Positions 36,584 to 55,864 of a DNA stretch of 64,000 nucleotides are shown here, piece after piece. Below the pieces are notes generated by a model. It searched no databases. It saw only the letters and a list, made by a program, of their open reading frames with translations, and was not told the DNA's origin. A program made the position numbers and the translations under genes. Source of the DNA: Paroedura picta (lineage: Eukaryota > Chordata > Lepidosauria > Squamata > Gekkonidae); contig NC_135371.1 in the NCBI RefSeq assembly GCF_049243985.1, positions 1,265,501 to 1,329,500 on the forward strand. The letters are read 5' to 3'. Position 1 is the stretch's first letter, and each line of letters begins with the position of its first letter.

Positions 36584-36904
36584 CTGTGAAGGCAACAAGA
36601 GTTTTTATGAGCAGACTGTGAGTCTCCAGACTGGAGAACATGGAGGATCCCTTAGTAGTTTGCTAGGTCTACTGGTCCAGGTAGAGGTCACCCACTTCCC
36701 AGTCACACCTTGCCCCCCAATTCCTGCCCAACTTGCCAAATCCAGAAGAATGTTGGAATATGTTGACATCACCTGGAAGAGACGTCAGGATGCCGGGGTC
36801 TTTGGGGGGGGGTCTGGTTTTGATGTAAAACTGTATGGTTTGAAGCAAATCTTACCATAGAGTTTGCCCAAAAGCAAAAAGCATTGCCCTCAATGTTTCT
36901 GACT

Positions 36905-37085
36905 CTCTCCATCTGCTGATGTATGGCATGTAGTCTGCCTGCAGCCTAGCCACAAGAGGCTTCCGATGTGTTTTCTTTGTAACTATCTTTTAAGCTTTTG
37001 AACTCTGCTTCAGTAAGGAGACTGAAGCAGATGAATATTATGTATGTTTGCAGATAATCTTTCCCAGGAAAGATTCTCTTTTAAA
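36905..37085 (+). repeat. segment shared with 55690-55870
   Basis: 'atgtagtctgcctgcagcct' ... 'ctgcttcagtaaggagactg' ... 'aaagattct' is matched at 55715-55870, which ends at the CpG island of gene F. Family unknown; a retroelement end cannot be excluded. Confidence 0.6.
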
Positions 37086-37384
37086 CCTCAAAGTGCTGTG
37101 AGTCTGGATATGTGCCACATCCACAAAGGTAACTAAAAACTGCATACTTTCAAATGCTCTGTTACTCTGCAGCTCTGTTCCTCTGGAGGAACTTGGGACC
37201 AAGCCTAGTCCAAAAGTTCCAACCCATATTGTGACATTCCCTTTTTTTATTTGTCCCTAATCTCTGTTAACCTCACCAGGTGACTGACTTCTAGTAGCAT
37301 AGAAGTGAAAGAGGAAATTCTTGTCTCACACTTCTTTCATATAACTTGAATATAAAAATAGAACAGCCAGCCAGCACAACCAAG

Positions 37385-37580
37385 TGGTAGACTCTTGGGC
37401 TGGGGTCTAGGAGACCCAGTTCAAATCGCCACTTGGACAGGGAAGCATACTGGACAGCCTTAGGCCAGGCACATGCTCTCAGCAGCCGGGTATAGTGGTT
37501 AGGAGTGCGGAAAGGGAAAGCAATTGTAAACCGCTTGAGACTCGGTTCTGGGAAAGGCAGCATATAAGAACCAACTCCTC
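37385..37580 (+). repeat. two SINE fragments head to tail
   Basis: A tRNA-like piece (37385-37470, 'gagacccagttcaaatcgcc') and a deleted SINE (37494-37580, 'gtggttaggagtgcgg' joined to 'attgtaaaccgcttgag' and 'catataagaaccaact'). Confidence 0.55.
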
Positions 37581-38004
37581 CTCCTCCTCGATCCATTATG
37601 GGAAGGAGTGGGACCATACAGGTTTTGCCACAGATAGGATGTCTTTTCAGAAATATGTTCACACACACCCTCATTCTGTTCATTGCCCTTCAGTCCTGGA
37701 ACAATCAAGGCCTTAACTCTGCTCGGGTCCTTTATGCTTCACATTCTTGTATAAATTCTGCCCCATTTTTACAACTGCTTATTTACTTCACTATTTCAGT
37801 ATTTGTTTAATAAACTTTTTCTGTTCACTCTGGCAAGGTTCTTCACACCTCACATCTGGTAATGCATCAGAGCATGCCTTGACTGAAAAGGGAGTTGCTG
37901 GGGGGAGGCAGTGGGGTGCTCTGGGCCCTCCCCAGTAAAGCCATACATCTAGAATGGTGGCAGCCCTTGCCTGCTCCTTGAGTGAAGAGGACAGGAAGAG
38001 GAAG

Positions 38005-38385
38005 AAGAAGAGCTGGGCTTTTAAAATATTCTGCTTTTCATTACCCAAAGGAGTCTCAAAGCAACTTACAATCACCTGCCCTTCCTCTCCCCATAACAGA
38101 CACCCTGTGAGTTAGGTGGAGCTAAGAGAGCTCTGAGAGAACTGGGACTGATCCACAGTCACCCAGCCGGTGACTGTGCCTTACAATCACCTTCCAGGTG
38201 CCTTACAATCACCTTCCCTTCCTCTCCCCACAACAGATACTTTGTGAGGTGGGTGAGACTGAGAGAGCTGTGAGAGAACTGTGTAAACTGTGACTGGCCT
38301 AGCTGGCTGGACCAGGGAATCAAACCCAGTTCTCCGGAGTGGAGGCTGCCATTCTTAACCACAACATCAACCTGGCTGTCTTTGA
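38005..38385 (-). repeat. SINE with an internal duplication
   Basis: The tail-type block 'ccttacaatcaccttcc...cctctccccacaacaga' occurs twice (near 38060-38105 and 38190-38235) before a single tRNA-like head. Two copies overlap or one copy is duplicated. Confidence 0.6.
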
Positions 38386-39589
38386 GTGAGGAAAGGAATG
38401 GGTGTGTGGGAATTGAAAGATCCCTGGAAGGGATGTCCTGTCTGTGGCAACTCTGCTTTCCCAACACAGTGGTAATTGCAGTTAACCCCAGGAGTGGTAA
38501 ATGTTGATGTATTTTGGTTTATTTTTCTGTCAATACTGAAGAGGAGAATGGTGATCTATACCAAAATTGGACCCAGTTGTTTTGTAGGATGATGTAGCAA
38601 AGTCAAGTAGTGTTGCCAGCTCTGGGTTCAGAAACCCTTGGAGAAGCTGGGGGGGGGGGGAGGCAACACCTGAGAAAACAGATGTCATAAAATCCACCCT
38701 GCAAAGTACCCATTTTCATCATGGGAATGGATCTCTATCTTTAGGAGGACGACCTGCCCGTTTGTGGACAAGCAGAGGAAACTGACAGTGGGGCTACACG
38801 CCGTCCAGATAATAAATTACTTTGAATCTGTCTAGCTTCCCCTTGAAACACTTGTCCAGTTGCCAGAACATGGACCCGTTAAAATACGTTTTCATCCCAA
38901 CATTTCATCAGTGGCCGACCAGTGGCCCATCCAGTCCAGCATTTTTTAAGTGGAAGTCATAAAGATTTTCACAATATTTGTTTGAAAGTGTCTGTTTCTT
39001 CTGTTCTCCCACCTGGAGGTTTGCAACCCCCCAGGATATCTGCAGACATCTTTCCCCGAGGCTGAAATCTTCCTGCCAGTCCCACTGAGGAGAAAACCCC
39101 CACGGAGGCTTCTGCTGGGGGGGGGGGGAGGGGGATGGGGCGGATGTGCAAAACTCAGTTTAAAATGGGGGATGGGGGCAATGGCGGACCCCCCCCCCCG
39201 ACCACTGAATCTGCAGGCTTTTTAGCTAGCTTCTAGCACACCAAAGATTAGGTCTCGGAAGAAGCCCAGCTAGCAGAGCCTCCAGCAACCGGGGATGCCT
39301 CTCTGGAACCACCCGTGACTGTGTAGGAGAGTCTGCGGCGGGCTCCAGAAGGGGCACGTGCCCTGCGAGGAAACTGGAGACCCCAAACCTGTGGGGCTGG
39401 CAGGAACATGGCCAGCGGCAGTCTAGGTCTCCATAGGCCCGCTGGCGGGGATAACACCTGGCGTGTGACCAAAACAGCCACCTTTCCCTTGTCCCCGTTG
39501 GCTTGGAGGGTTCTTGGGAAATGTAGTCCTCTGGGAAAGTGGATGGGGCAGGGAAAGCTTCCTCCAGCGGAAGGATTTAAAAGGAAGAT
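38386..39589. other. intergenic stretch, no gene seen
   Basis: It holds poly-G runs (38649-38662, 39117-39135) and moderately GC-rich sequence at 39240-39560. No exon that I can support. Confidence 0.5.
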
Positions 39590-40200
39590 ATGCCTTCAAG
39601 TGTCACAGAGAAGAGTGAATACTGTGACAAGCTAAAGATGGAGGGAAAAGACCCACTCAATGGGAGGATAAATCCTGGCTTCTGGAAAGGTGGCAGTTCT
39701 AAAGGAATCCCGCTCCTTCGCAATATATACATAGGAGACACAAGCAAAGAGATCCCTGGGAGTGGGGAAAGATTCTCTGCGACCCTTATTTGCCATCAGA
39801 GAATTCACACTGGGGAGAAAAAATATAAATGCCTGGAATGTGGGAAAAGCTTCAGTCAGAGGGGAAATCTTAATTACCATCAAAGAATTCACACACAAGA
39901 GAAGCCCTATGAATGCGTAGAGTGTGGGGAAAAATTTAGGCGGAAAGATTATCTAACATCCTATCAAAGAATTCATTCAAGGGAGAAACCGTATAAATGT
40001 ATCGAATATGGAAAGTGTTTTACTCAATATGGAAGCCTCTATTCCCATGAAAAAAATTCACACAGGGGAGCTGTTCTAATGTTCCATGAAAGAGTTCGCG
40101 TGGAGGAGGAACCATATAAATGCCCTGAAATGTGGGAAAAATTCCCCTCAGAGTACACACCTTAATTCCCATCAGAGAATTCATAGTGGGGGAAATTGTG
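39590..40200 (+). pseudogene. Locus G: decayed C2H2 zinc-finger fragment
   Basis: The frame opening at ATG 39590 carries a finger end ([15 protein letters not shown]), one canonical finger ([23 protein letters not shown] split over linkers), then fingers with ligand losses (YLTSYQRIH, where His is Tyr; CIEYGKCF, where Cys is Tyr). The frame slips near 40050, and the pattern continues out of frame (EEPYKCPE) to about 40190. No acceptor with the right phase is visible upstream (a stop lies just before the ATG). It is most likely a dead copy of a neighbouring ZNF exon. Confidence 0.75.
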
Positions 40201-40960
40201 TAACTATCTGGAGTAACTATCTGTGTAACTAACATATTGTCTAATGACAAATTGGATTAGGAAATTAGCAAGCAACCCAATCTGTATTATGCGTAATGCA
40301 AAAATGCTGCTGATCTGTTGTGGATCACACTTCAGCCCTGTGCTCTTTAAGAGGGCCGTTTTAGAAAGACAACACTGCTCTCTCTATTTTGCACATCCAA
40401 TTTCATAATGGAGTTATTGTTCAATCAAGCAGGGGCCGTGAGAGAAGGCTCCTGGAGAGGAAGGGGATTTGCTTAAATGAGCAGTTCTCATCCAGACTGG
40501 CAGTTCTGTAGAAATGTTGGACATAGTTCCTGAAATATATCAAGGTAAGATGAGATGCAGCCCCTGAAATGTAAACTGAAAACTGGGTGGTACCCAAAGG
40601 AGCAAATCCAAATGTATGTTGCATGTTTTCTTTGCCTCATTTTTAACAATAAGATTGTTGTGGCATTCTGTAACAGCTGGAGTTTGCATCTTCAAGGGCA
40701 GACCTACAAAGAATGTGCTGCAGTAGTCAGGCTGCTCTATTCTGTTGGTCTGGGTCCCTGTGGCAGGATGAGCTCGTCGAGGGAAATGCAGGGCGAGATA
40801 TAGACAGGCGGTGTCCATTCAGAGGCTGGCAACATTGAATTGTTGAAGGCTTTCGCAGCGGGAGTTTACGCTTGCTGGCAGGGGCGCATGGGAACTGTAG
40901 TCCACGGACAGGTTGACTGCCCCTGGCCTAAGGGACTCGTGCAACACCCACAGGGCTTGG
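40200..40960. other. intergenic stretch before the D promoter
   Basis: No gene seen. 40865-40915 carries 'gctggcaggggcgcatggg' and 'ctgtagtccacggac', one half of the palindromic element of 4601-4671. Confidence 0.5.
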
Positions 40961-40964
40961 GCCA

Positions 40965-41900
40965 ACCCAGCGCTGCTTAACTGCGGCTGACCCAGCTGCG
41001 CCCCCCGCAGAGGCCCCTTCCGAACTCATCCGCGGCGGGCGAAAGCGGGAGGGCAGCGAGGGCGGATCTTGGCGCCTTTTCTTCCTTATATGGAATCCCG
41101 CCTGTTCTCCCGCGCCCCCTGGAGGGCTCTGCTGGCGTCGCAGAGGCAGGAGGAGGGCGCGGGGGGAGGGGAGGGGAGGGGAGGGGCGGGGAGGAGGCGC
41201 GGGGGGGGGACGGAGACTCCCCCCAGGCCAGCGAGGCCGAGCTCCTAGAGGGGCCGCGGGGGAAGCGGGTGGGGGGGCACTTCCTTCCTGCAGGGGCGGG
41301 GCGGGGGGGGGTCGGCCTTCCTGGTCCTCCTGCCTGCCAAGGGGGCGCCTCCCTCCCTCCCTCCCTTCCGGGTGAGTCCGGGGGGGGGGGGACCCTGACT
41401 CTGGGGGGAGGGAAGGTTAGAGGCAGGTCCCGATCCAGGGGGGGTGGGAGAGTCACCCCACTTTGGAGCTCGGAGGGGGGGGGGCTCCTCCTTTCTCCTC
41501 CTTGCCCCTGGCTAGGGTTTGGGGGGGGAGGGTGAGATCCAGCCCCTCCCCCGCCTTTGGGGCCTGGCCAGTGCTTGGGGGAGGGGAGGGTGGCCGGGGG
41601 GGGGGCGGTTGAGTGTCAAGGAAAGGCGGGGAGAAGAGAGGGGTGCGGTTTTTTTCGGGGGGGGGATTAGGGACACCCCCTGTCATGTTCCTTCCCAGGG
41701 TGGGGGAGGTGGGGCCCCCAGTCCCGGGGTCTGGGCCTGGGGTGTGTCTGGAAATGTTGGGGAGGTCGGAGCACCTGGAGGACCGGACTGGGAAGGGATC
41801 CGACGTAGACTGGGGAGTGGGCGGCTGGGTCAAGGGTGGGGAGGGGCAGGAGGGGCAGGAGATTTGGAGGGGGGAAAGGAGAGGGGGTCACTTCAGAGAA
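40965..41900 (+). promoter_or_regulatory. CpG island and promoter of gene D
   Basis: Very GC-rich with many CpG. ACTTCCTTCC (41279 on) and GGGGCGGGGCGGGG (41294 on) resemble ETS and Sp1/KLF sites. A donor TTCCGG|GTGAGTCC at 41371/41372 probably ends a non-coding exon 1. The same order (ETS-like, GC box, donor) recurs at gene E. Base-composition ORFs on both strands are disregarded. It could also fire leftward. Confidence 0.65.
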
Positions 41901-41982
41901 CTGGCACTGAAAAAAGTGTGTGTAGCAAAAAGGGTTTCCCTCCATCTTTCTTTCTGTCCCAGGAAGCAGCAGAAAGACACCT

Positions 41983-45275
<3,293 letters not shown>

Positions 45276-45605
45276 AAGCCATGTAAATGCCTCCCAACAG
45301 TATGGGAAAAGCTTTAGTCAGAGCATTCATCTTACTACCCATCATTCGCACAGGAGAATAACCATATAAATGCCTGGAGTGTGGGGTAAACTTCAACTGG
45401 GGCGACGTGCTTACTTCCTGTGAAAGAATTCACACAGGGGAGAAATGTTTAAACTGCCTGGGGTTTTGGAAAAGTGTAACCATCAAATCCTTTAGGATCA
45501 CCAAAACATTCAAATGGGAGTAACCATATAAATGTCTGCAGTGTGGAAAAAACTTTAGCCAGAGTAACCAACTTACTACCCATAAACAAATTCATCCCCA
45601 GATTG
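45276..45605 (+). pseudogene. dead fingers 3' of gene D
   Basis: In changing frames: YGKSFSQS.HLTTHH, KCLECGVNFNWGD, and [21 protein letters not shown] near 45535-45590. The array was once at least three or four fingers longer. Confidence 0.85.
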
Positions 45606-46150
45606 AACATAGAATCATAGAGTTGGAAGGGGCCATACAGGATCAACGCAGGATCAGCCCAAACATCAGATCAAATTTAAGGTTTTGGTTTTCAAAGCCC
45701 TAAATGGTCTGGAACCTTCATATCTAGAGGGCAGCCTCTTCCCATATGTCCCTCAAAAGAACTTATTGTCTATGGAACAAAATCTGCTCAAGATCCCTGG
45801 CTCCATAAGCTATCAAGCTGGCCTCGACAAGGGCCAGGGCCTTTTCAGCTCTGGCCCCGGCCTGGTAGAACCCCCTCCCTGAGGAGATGATGGCATTACA
45901 GGACTTTGGACAGTTCTGCAGGACCTGTAAGAAAAATTTTTGAAGTTGTGGCCTCCGTGTTCAAAACACCCGGCCAATTTATATCAGAGTCTAAAGTCTA
46001 GAGCTGTGTCAACCCTCTTGCTTATGCAATTAAGGGATCCATTATGAATTTTAATGTGTTAATATTTTTTGGAATTTTTGTTTTTAAAATGTTGTGACCC
46101 ACCATGAGCCCTTGGGAAAGGGCGGGCTATAAATAAAATTTATTTATTTT
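45606..46150 (+). mobile_element. CR1 scrap followed by L2 LINE 3' fragment
   Basis: 45608-45650 is a CR1 3' end scrap (minus). From 45655, FKVLVFKALNGLEPSYLEG (one frame change apart) and the 'gaaccccctccctgagga' wording are L2 C-terminus. 46080-46140 is the tail 'ccaccatgagcccttggg' to 'ctataaataaaat'. Confidence 0.75.
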
Positions 46151-47420
46151 TACACATTTATATTCTAAGCTCCACCCCATTCATACAAATTGTTTTAGGT
46201 GATGCCTTTTCAAAGTCACTCTTGAGTATCCAGGGAGATCTGTTGAAAGCAAAAGCCTAAATTTCAATTTGGATCAGTACATTTATTATAAAGTACTCCA
46301 GTTGACTTTGGCGGGCAAGAAAATGCAAGATCCCAATACTGAATGAAGCATTTTAATGAGATATAGTGACAGTGTTGATTGGTGTTTAATGGGCTTTGGA
46401 GAGCTTGGAACAAGATGTTCTTGCTGTTGCAGTAGTTGTTTAGGATCATTCGGTGTGACCTCATTGTCATGGACTTTGGCCTCATTCAATAAATGTTATG
46501 CTCTTGTGTGGCTAGATTCAATCCATACAAATGCAGGGATTCTCTCAAAATGACCCCCAAGGCAGGGAATTTGGACACCCGGATTCTGAAAGGGTAAAAC
46601 ATAAATTTTTGCATTGCTAGTATTCCACCATCCCATTAAAATAAGCCCTCGGTAGGCTGGCCCTGGGATGTGGGATATATTCATTTCTTCAAAGGCAGAT
46701 GCTCTCCAAGGACTAAAGTGAGAGAGTCTGCAGTCCTAGAAAGGCACATGGAGAGGGGGGAGCCATTTGCGACTTGCTCATTCCAGAACCGGCTTCTATG
46801 CATCCTGGGGTGATGCTGCTCGCGTGGGTAGGGTGGTGGAAGGCCTGGTGAGCCTAAGGAAGACGGGGGCAGAGATACAAGGCTGGGGGCTGCAGGAAAG
46901 GAAGGCAGGATGCAGTTAACTCCCCCCCCAGTTCATGTCCTCATAGAAGAGAGAAGGATAGAAGAGAGAAAGGCCCCCATCAGGCTCCTAGGAGACCCTA
47001 CGAAGAAACTTTCTCTCTGCAGGGCTAGTTTTCTATGTGCGGGGAAAGTTCCCTGTGGTGCCAAGAACTGTTTGTTACCGGGTTCTGGGCTGGGTTCTCC
47101 CACCTCCTCCCGGACCCAGTCAGTTCTAGCTCTTCACGTTCCTTCCATCCCCTGACTTTTCTAGGGTCAGGCGGGAGGGCAGGGTCCTGGCATCCCCCAG
47201 AGGGGAAGGGGGAGTCTTGGGCAAAGGGTTTTTTCTCCTCCCCCCCATCCTCATTTCTCATCCTCCCAGGCAGCAGCGGGCGGCTATCCCAGGGGCCTGA
47301 TCCACCATCTCTGTGCTGAGGGAGGGCAATAGCTGCCATGACGCCCACTCAGAGAAGGGGGAGACATGCAGCAAAGGACGGGAACGGCTCCTCCTCTGCC
47401 CCCAGGCCCTTGCCACATCG
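46151..47420. other. intergenic, upstream of gene E
   Basis: No gene seen. 46985-47215 resembles 48765-48980 (both contain '...ctctctgcagggc' or 'ctctgtgtgcagggc' and 'gactctcccacctgccccc'-type wording), an imperfect repeat bracketing the E promoter. Confidence 0.45.
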
Positions 47421-47424
47421 CTCA

Positions 47425-47650
47425 GATGCGCAAAGACAAGATCGATCTCGCTTGGACTCCTGTATTCAGTTTGGGCACCCCAGTTGAAGAGGGATGTTGG
47501 CAAACTGGAGCGTGTCCAGAGGAGGGCAACAAAGAGGGTGAGGGGCTTGGAGACCAAGACGTAGGAGGAAAGGTTGGGGGAGCTTGGTCTCTTTAGCCTG
47601 GAGAGGAGACGACTGAGAGGGGATCTGATAACCATCTTCAAGTATTTTGG
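47425..47650 (+). repeat. CR1 LINE RT C-terminal fragment
   Basis: ACPEEGNKEGEGL and, in the other frames, VQRRATKRVRGLETKT and [14 protein letters not shown] correspond to CR1 RT C-terminal wording, ending at the poly-G at 47650. Confidence 0.8.
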
Positions 47651-47739
47651 GGGGGGGGGAGCTTTGAAGCATTTCCCTGCCTGGAGGCCCCCCTCACACC
47701 CCAGGCGTGGCTAACCTCCAGGTGGGGCCTGGAGATCTC

Positions 47740-48440
47740 CTGGAAGCACAGGAGATCCCCCGCCCGACTCTCCCGCTCCCCCTACTGGACCTTGGTGGGA
47801 TCGCAGGAGCGGGAGGGAGGGAGGGAGGGGCGGGGCCTCGCTCCCCGGAGGAAGGGGAGGAGTCACGCGTGGAAGGACAGCCCCCTCCGGGCGGCCTCGA
47901 CTCCATCGAAGGGAAGGCCATCGAGGCTCCAATCCTAGACGGGCCGCCGGGGAGGCGAGGTGGGGGTGTGGCCACTTCCTTTCTTCCGGGGCGGGGCTAA
48001 CCGGCCGTGCCTGTCATCCAGCGTGCGGCGGGGTGGGGACTCGGCCGCTCCGTCCCTGCGGGGTGAGTGGGGGCGGGGCCAAGGGGAAGGGGGTGGGGGT
48101 GGGGGTGGGGGTGGGGGTGGGGGTGGGGGTGGGGGGTCGCCTCCCCTCCCCTCCCCTCCCCTCCCCTCCCGGCGAGGGGCTGTCCGAGAGCAGGGGGGGC
48201 GGCTGGAAACGGTGCGAAGCTGAGAGCGGCAGGAGGCCTGGGAAGGGAGGGGGAGGGGGAGGGGGAGGGGGAGGGGGAGGGGGAGGGGGAGGGGGGGCTG
48301 GTTTTATATCCCACTCCTGAAGGAGTCTCAAAGCAGCTCAGAGTCGCCCTCCCTTCTTCTCCCCACAACAGGCACCCTCAGAGGGAGGGGAGAGCTCCGG
48401 AAGAACTGCCCTGGGAGAACAGCTCTTACAGGACTGTGAC
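47740..48440 (+). promoter_or_regulatory. CpG island and promoter of gene E with G-rich arrays
   Basis: The homologue of the D promoter: CACTTCCTTTCTTCCGGGG and GGGGCGGGGC (47970-47997), donor GGG|GTGAGTGGG at 48062/48063. Two G-rich hexamer arrays, (GGGGGT)n at 48089-48136 and (GGGGGA)n at 48245-48297, could form G-quadruplexes. A SINE tail begins at 48297. Confidence 0.65.
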
Positions 48441-49331
48441 CCCAAGATACTGCTGGCTTGTGTTCTGGTGCTCCTCCCAGCAGGTCGGTCCTCCCTCCCT
48501 CCCAGGCTCCCAAGTGATATGTCGTTTGCCCGATGGGAGAGCCCTCCTGTCCTCCTCTTCCTCCTTCTTCCTCTTGATATCTGGTCCAAGCTATCTCTGC
48601 TTTGTCAATATCTGGACAAACTAAATTTCTAGTGTGTCGGCCCCCCCTCCCCTGAGGAAGCAGACTTGCAGGATCTTCCCAGGGTCAGCAGTGCCAGGGG
48701 CTCGATGGGAGACGGGACAAGGCCTTGATGAAGCCCGTCTTGGATGAGACTCATACAAACAGAGCCACTGGGCACGTCCGTTCTTCTTGCAGTGCGAGCT
48801 CTCTGTGTGCAGGGCATTTTCCATAATGCAAAGAAACCTTTGTTGGTTCCAAGTTCAGGTCTGGACTCTCCCACCTGCCCCCTTGAGCCCAGCTGTTCAA
48901 TTCTAGTTCCTCGGGGGTCTTCCCACCCCATGACCGCTTCTCAGTGGGGAGCTGGCTGGAGGGTTTTGGCATTCCTCGGAGGAGAGGGGGGCGTGCAGGA
49001 GCTTCTGGCAGGGCCAGCGACTGAGTGCCAGGGATGGATTTGGCAAGGCTGGTGGGGTGGGGGACGATACATGGCCTGAAGGGGAGGCGGTGGATCAGCA
49101 AGGAAGATGTGTTCTCCCCACTCCATAAAGCTGGCTGGGGGGGGGGGGGGAGACGTGAGGCCAAACCATCCTGAGCTGTACTTGATGCATTCCTGGAACT
49201 TGAATTCTGCCCTTATACCAATCTGGAGACAGGGTGTCACTTCAGAGAACTGGCATTGAAAAAAGTGCCTATAGCAGAAGGGGTTTCCCTCCATCTTTCT
49301 TTCTGTCCCAGGAAGCAGCAGAAAGACACCT

Positions 49332-53314
<3,983 letters not shown>

Positions 53315-53620
53315 ATATAAATACCAGGAGTGTCGAAAAAGCTTTAGTCTGAGTATCCCTTTTACTACCCATCAAGAATTCACACAGGAGAGAAATGATA
53401 AAAATGCCTGAAGTGTGGGGAAAGCATCATTTGAGAAAACCTCCTGGACTGCAAATGAATTCACATGGGGAGGAACCATATAGATGCCTGGAGTGTGTTA
53501 AAAGTTTTATTCACAGTTAAAGCCTTGCCTGGAGATGCCTGGAGCGTGGTAAAAGTTTGAGATGCCTGGAGCGTGGCACAAGTTTTATTCACAGTTAAAG
53601 CCTTGCTTACCACCAAAGTG
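53315..53620 (+). pseudogene. dead fingers 3' of gene E
   Basis: KYQECRKSFSLSIPFTTHQ, then broken finger pieces. 53505-53605 holds a short internal duplication ('gatgcctggagcgtgg' and 'ttttattcacagttaaagcc', each twice). Confidence 0.85.
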
Positions 53621-55690
53621 GAAAGTTGACACGTGTCCAAGCTTAGAAGAATGGGAAAATAAATTTGCCCATTATGCAGTAACGACCCAATTAACAACTT
53701 ATTTGAGAAAGAGATCAATTTTGAAATCTGAGGAGAAATGAAGTGTTTATAATCTAAAGGTATAAGGAAGTGGATTTTGAACAAAATATATATTTTCTTT
53801 TTTATTGTGAGATAGATAATAGACTTTCTTTTGAACTTGGGTACATTGGCAGCTGTGGCTAGTATGTAGAGATGAGGAAATAGGTAACATGGAATATGCA
53901 GTAACTGAAATTAATAATATAGTAAAATATATCAGTTATGAAATCTGAAGTAAAAAATGTTTGAAGTAAGGACAGTAGTCTTTTCTGGAGAATGTCTTGA
54001 GGATCGTAATGAAGGGGATGTTAGGCAGAAATAGCCTCACCTGTCCTGTGAAACATACAATTTTCGACTGACTTTAAAAGCAAGGGTAAAAGAGCAAGTG
54101 TTAAAAAGATCTGGAAGAATGCGGTGCAATAAATAATGCAGTAGGAATGGCCTCCGTTACAATTTGCTTCTATTAGAGGAATCTTATTAGCAGCTGCTGA
54201 CAGTAAGAAAAGAGAAAAATCAGAACAAACCAAGATATAAAAAACTAGAAATTGGGGAACCCTGTGACCCCTCCCCCCACCTGTGACCCCTCCCCCGAGC
54301 AAAACTATGGCTACTATGAGAATCAGGACTTCCAGCTGACTCCGTCCAAGTCTCCCACAGCCAAACTCATGAGCGCTGTGAAGACAATTTCCTGTAGGCT
54401 ACAACCCACGCGGAGGAGCACCTTCTTGGCAAGCTCCTTCCCCTGACCCTTCCCTGGGTCTTCTTTTCGCACTAGCCTAGCATTTCTGAGACAAGAGAGC
54501 CCTACATGAATCAGAGAACTACAGCCACCTTCAAATTTATAAAGGATTTATTGAAAGAACAAGGTTTATAACCACATCTTTAGCATAGCACAGAGTTAAG
54601 CTAAAGAGAGGCAAAAGAAACTGGATGAAATACAATCCTTCTGTCCGTCTGCCAAAACATAACCTAGCTAACGTCATATAGAGTCCGTGCCTTTCTTAAA
54701 AGGTTAATGGATATTCTGCCGCTCACCTGGCAGCCACGTCGTCCAAGATGGCTGCCCACCTCCTCTTAAACCGGAGCAGCCTGATTCTTCAATGGTCAGC
54801 AGGTTTAAAATCACCTCCTGTGTCCCACCCACTCTGGGAAAAAGAAACTCTTCTCCCCTCCTCCCAGATCCCTGCCTCCAAGAAGGGGGAAAGGTGGGGA
54901 GGACTCCTTTATTTCCTACCGAGATAAATTAGAATTTGTGTGCCAAATAGAGCCGCTCTATCTCTGACAGTGCTGGTTTGGTTTTTGTGTGTGCAGAAAT
55001 TAAAATGTTAAAAAACAGCTCTTATCCTTGTTGAACTGCATCTTATTTGTCCACCTGCTTTTCCAGTTTGTTCAGAGCTCACTGAATTCCAGCTCTGTCT
55101 TCCAGTGTGTCCTCTATTCCTCCCAAGTTGGGGTCATCTGCAAATTTAAGAAGTCCATCCAGTCCCTCCTCCAGCTCACTTATAAAAATATTGAAAAGTG
55201 CAGTCCAGAGACCTGCAGCACCTCAAGGTGCCTCGGACAAGGACTCTTTGGGTGCAGTTCTCCAACCAGTTCCCGATCCACCCGACTGTTCTGGAGTCCA
55301 GCGTGCAGTCCCCCAGTTTCCCCCTCTGACTGTCCCAAGGAACCCTGTCCAGAACTTCACTCCGCTGCCTGCAACAGGAGATAGGATCCACGTGAGGATC
55401 CTACCAAAGAGCCGCCAAGGGGCAGATCCTTTGCGCAGGCAGCCTTGATGAGGACTGGCAGCTTCAGAAGAGCACATGGAATTGCAATCAGCAAGTAATT
55501 TGGTAAAGTCAGCCTTGAAGGGCTGTTGCTAGCCTGTTTAAGCAGGTGAGCTGTGCCTAAGTGCTCACTAGTACTTCAAGATGTCATGGGTGAGGTTGCA
55601 GTGGAAATTCCCCAGCACATGCCTGGGGATGCCTTTGTTTTAGCTGAGCTTCCTCTTTCTTCAGGAAGACGCAGCGCAGCCATTCGGTTA
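53621..55690. other. intergenic stretch between E and F
   Basis: AT-rich to 55000. 54252-54446 holds a 64-codon frame with QNYGYYENQDFQLTPSKSPT that I do not recognise. 55030-55400 carries old repeat wording ('tgcaaatttaagaagtccatcc', 'attgaaaagtgcagtccaga') of unassigned family. No gene supported. Confidence 0.45.
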
Positions 55691-55864
55691 TCTCTCCCCA
55701 TCGGCTGATGCCTGAGTTGTAGTCTGCCTGCAGCCTGGCCAAGGAGGCTTGCTATGTGCGGCTTTTGAAACGGCCCTGTACGTTTTCCTGCGCTGCTTCA
55801 GTAAGTCAACTGAAGCAGGTGAATGTATGGTCTATATTTCGCAAATCATCATTCCCAGTAAAGA

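Noticed and set aside
54970-55470. Possible exon-like ORFs (118 and 113 codons)
   Set aside because: They overlap in different frames and match the feel of an old interspersed repeat; no domain.
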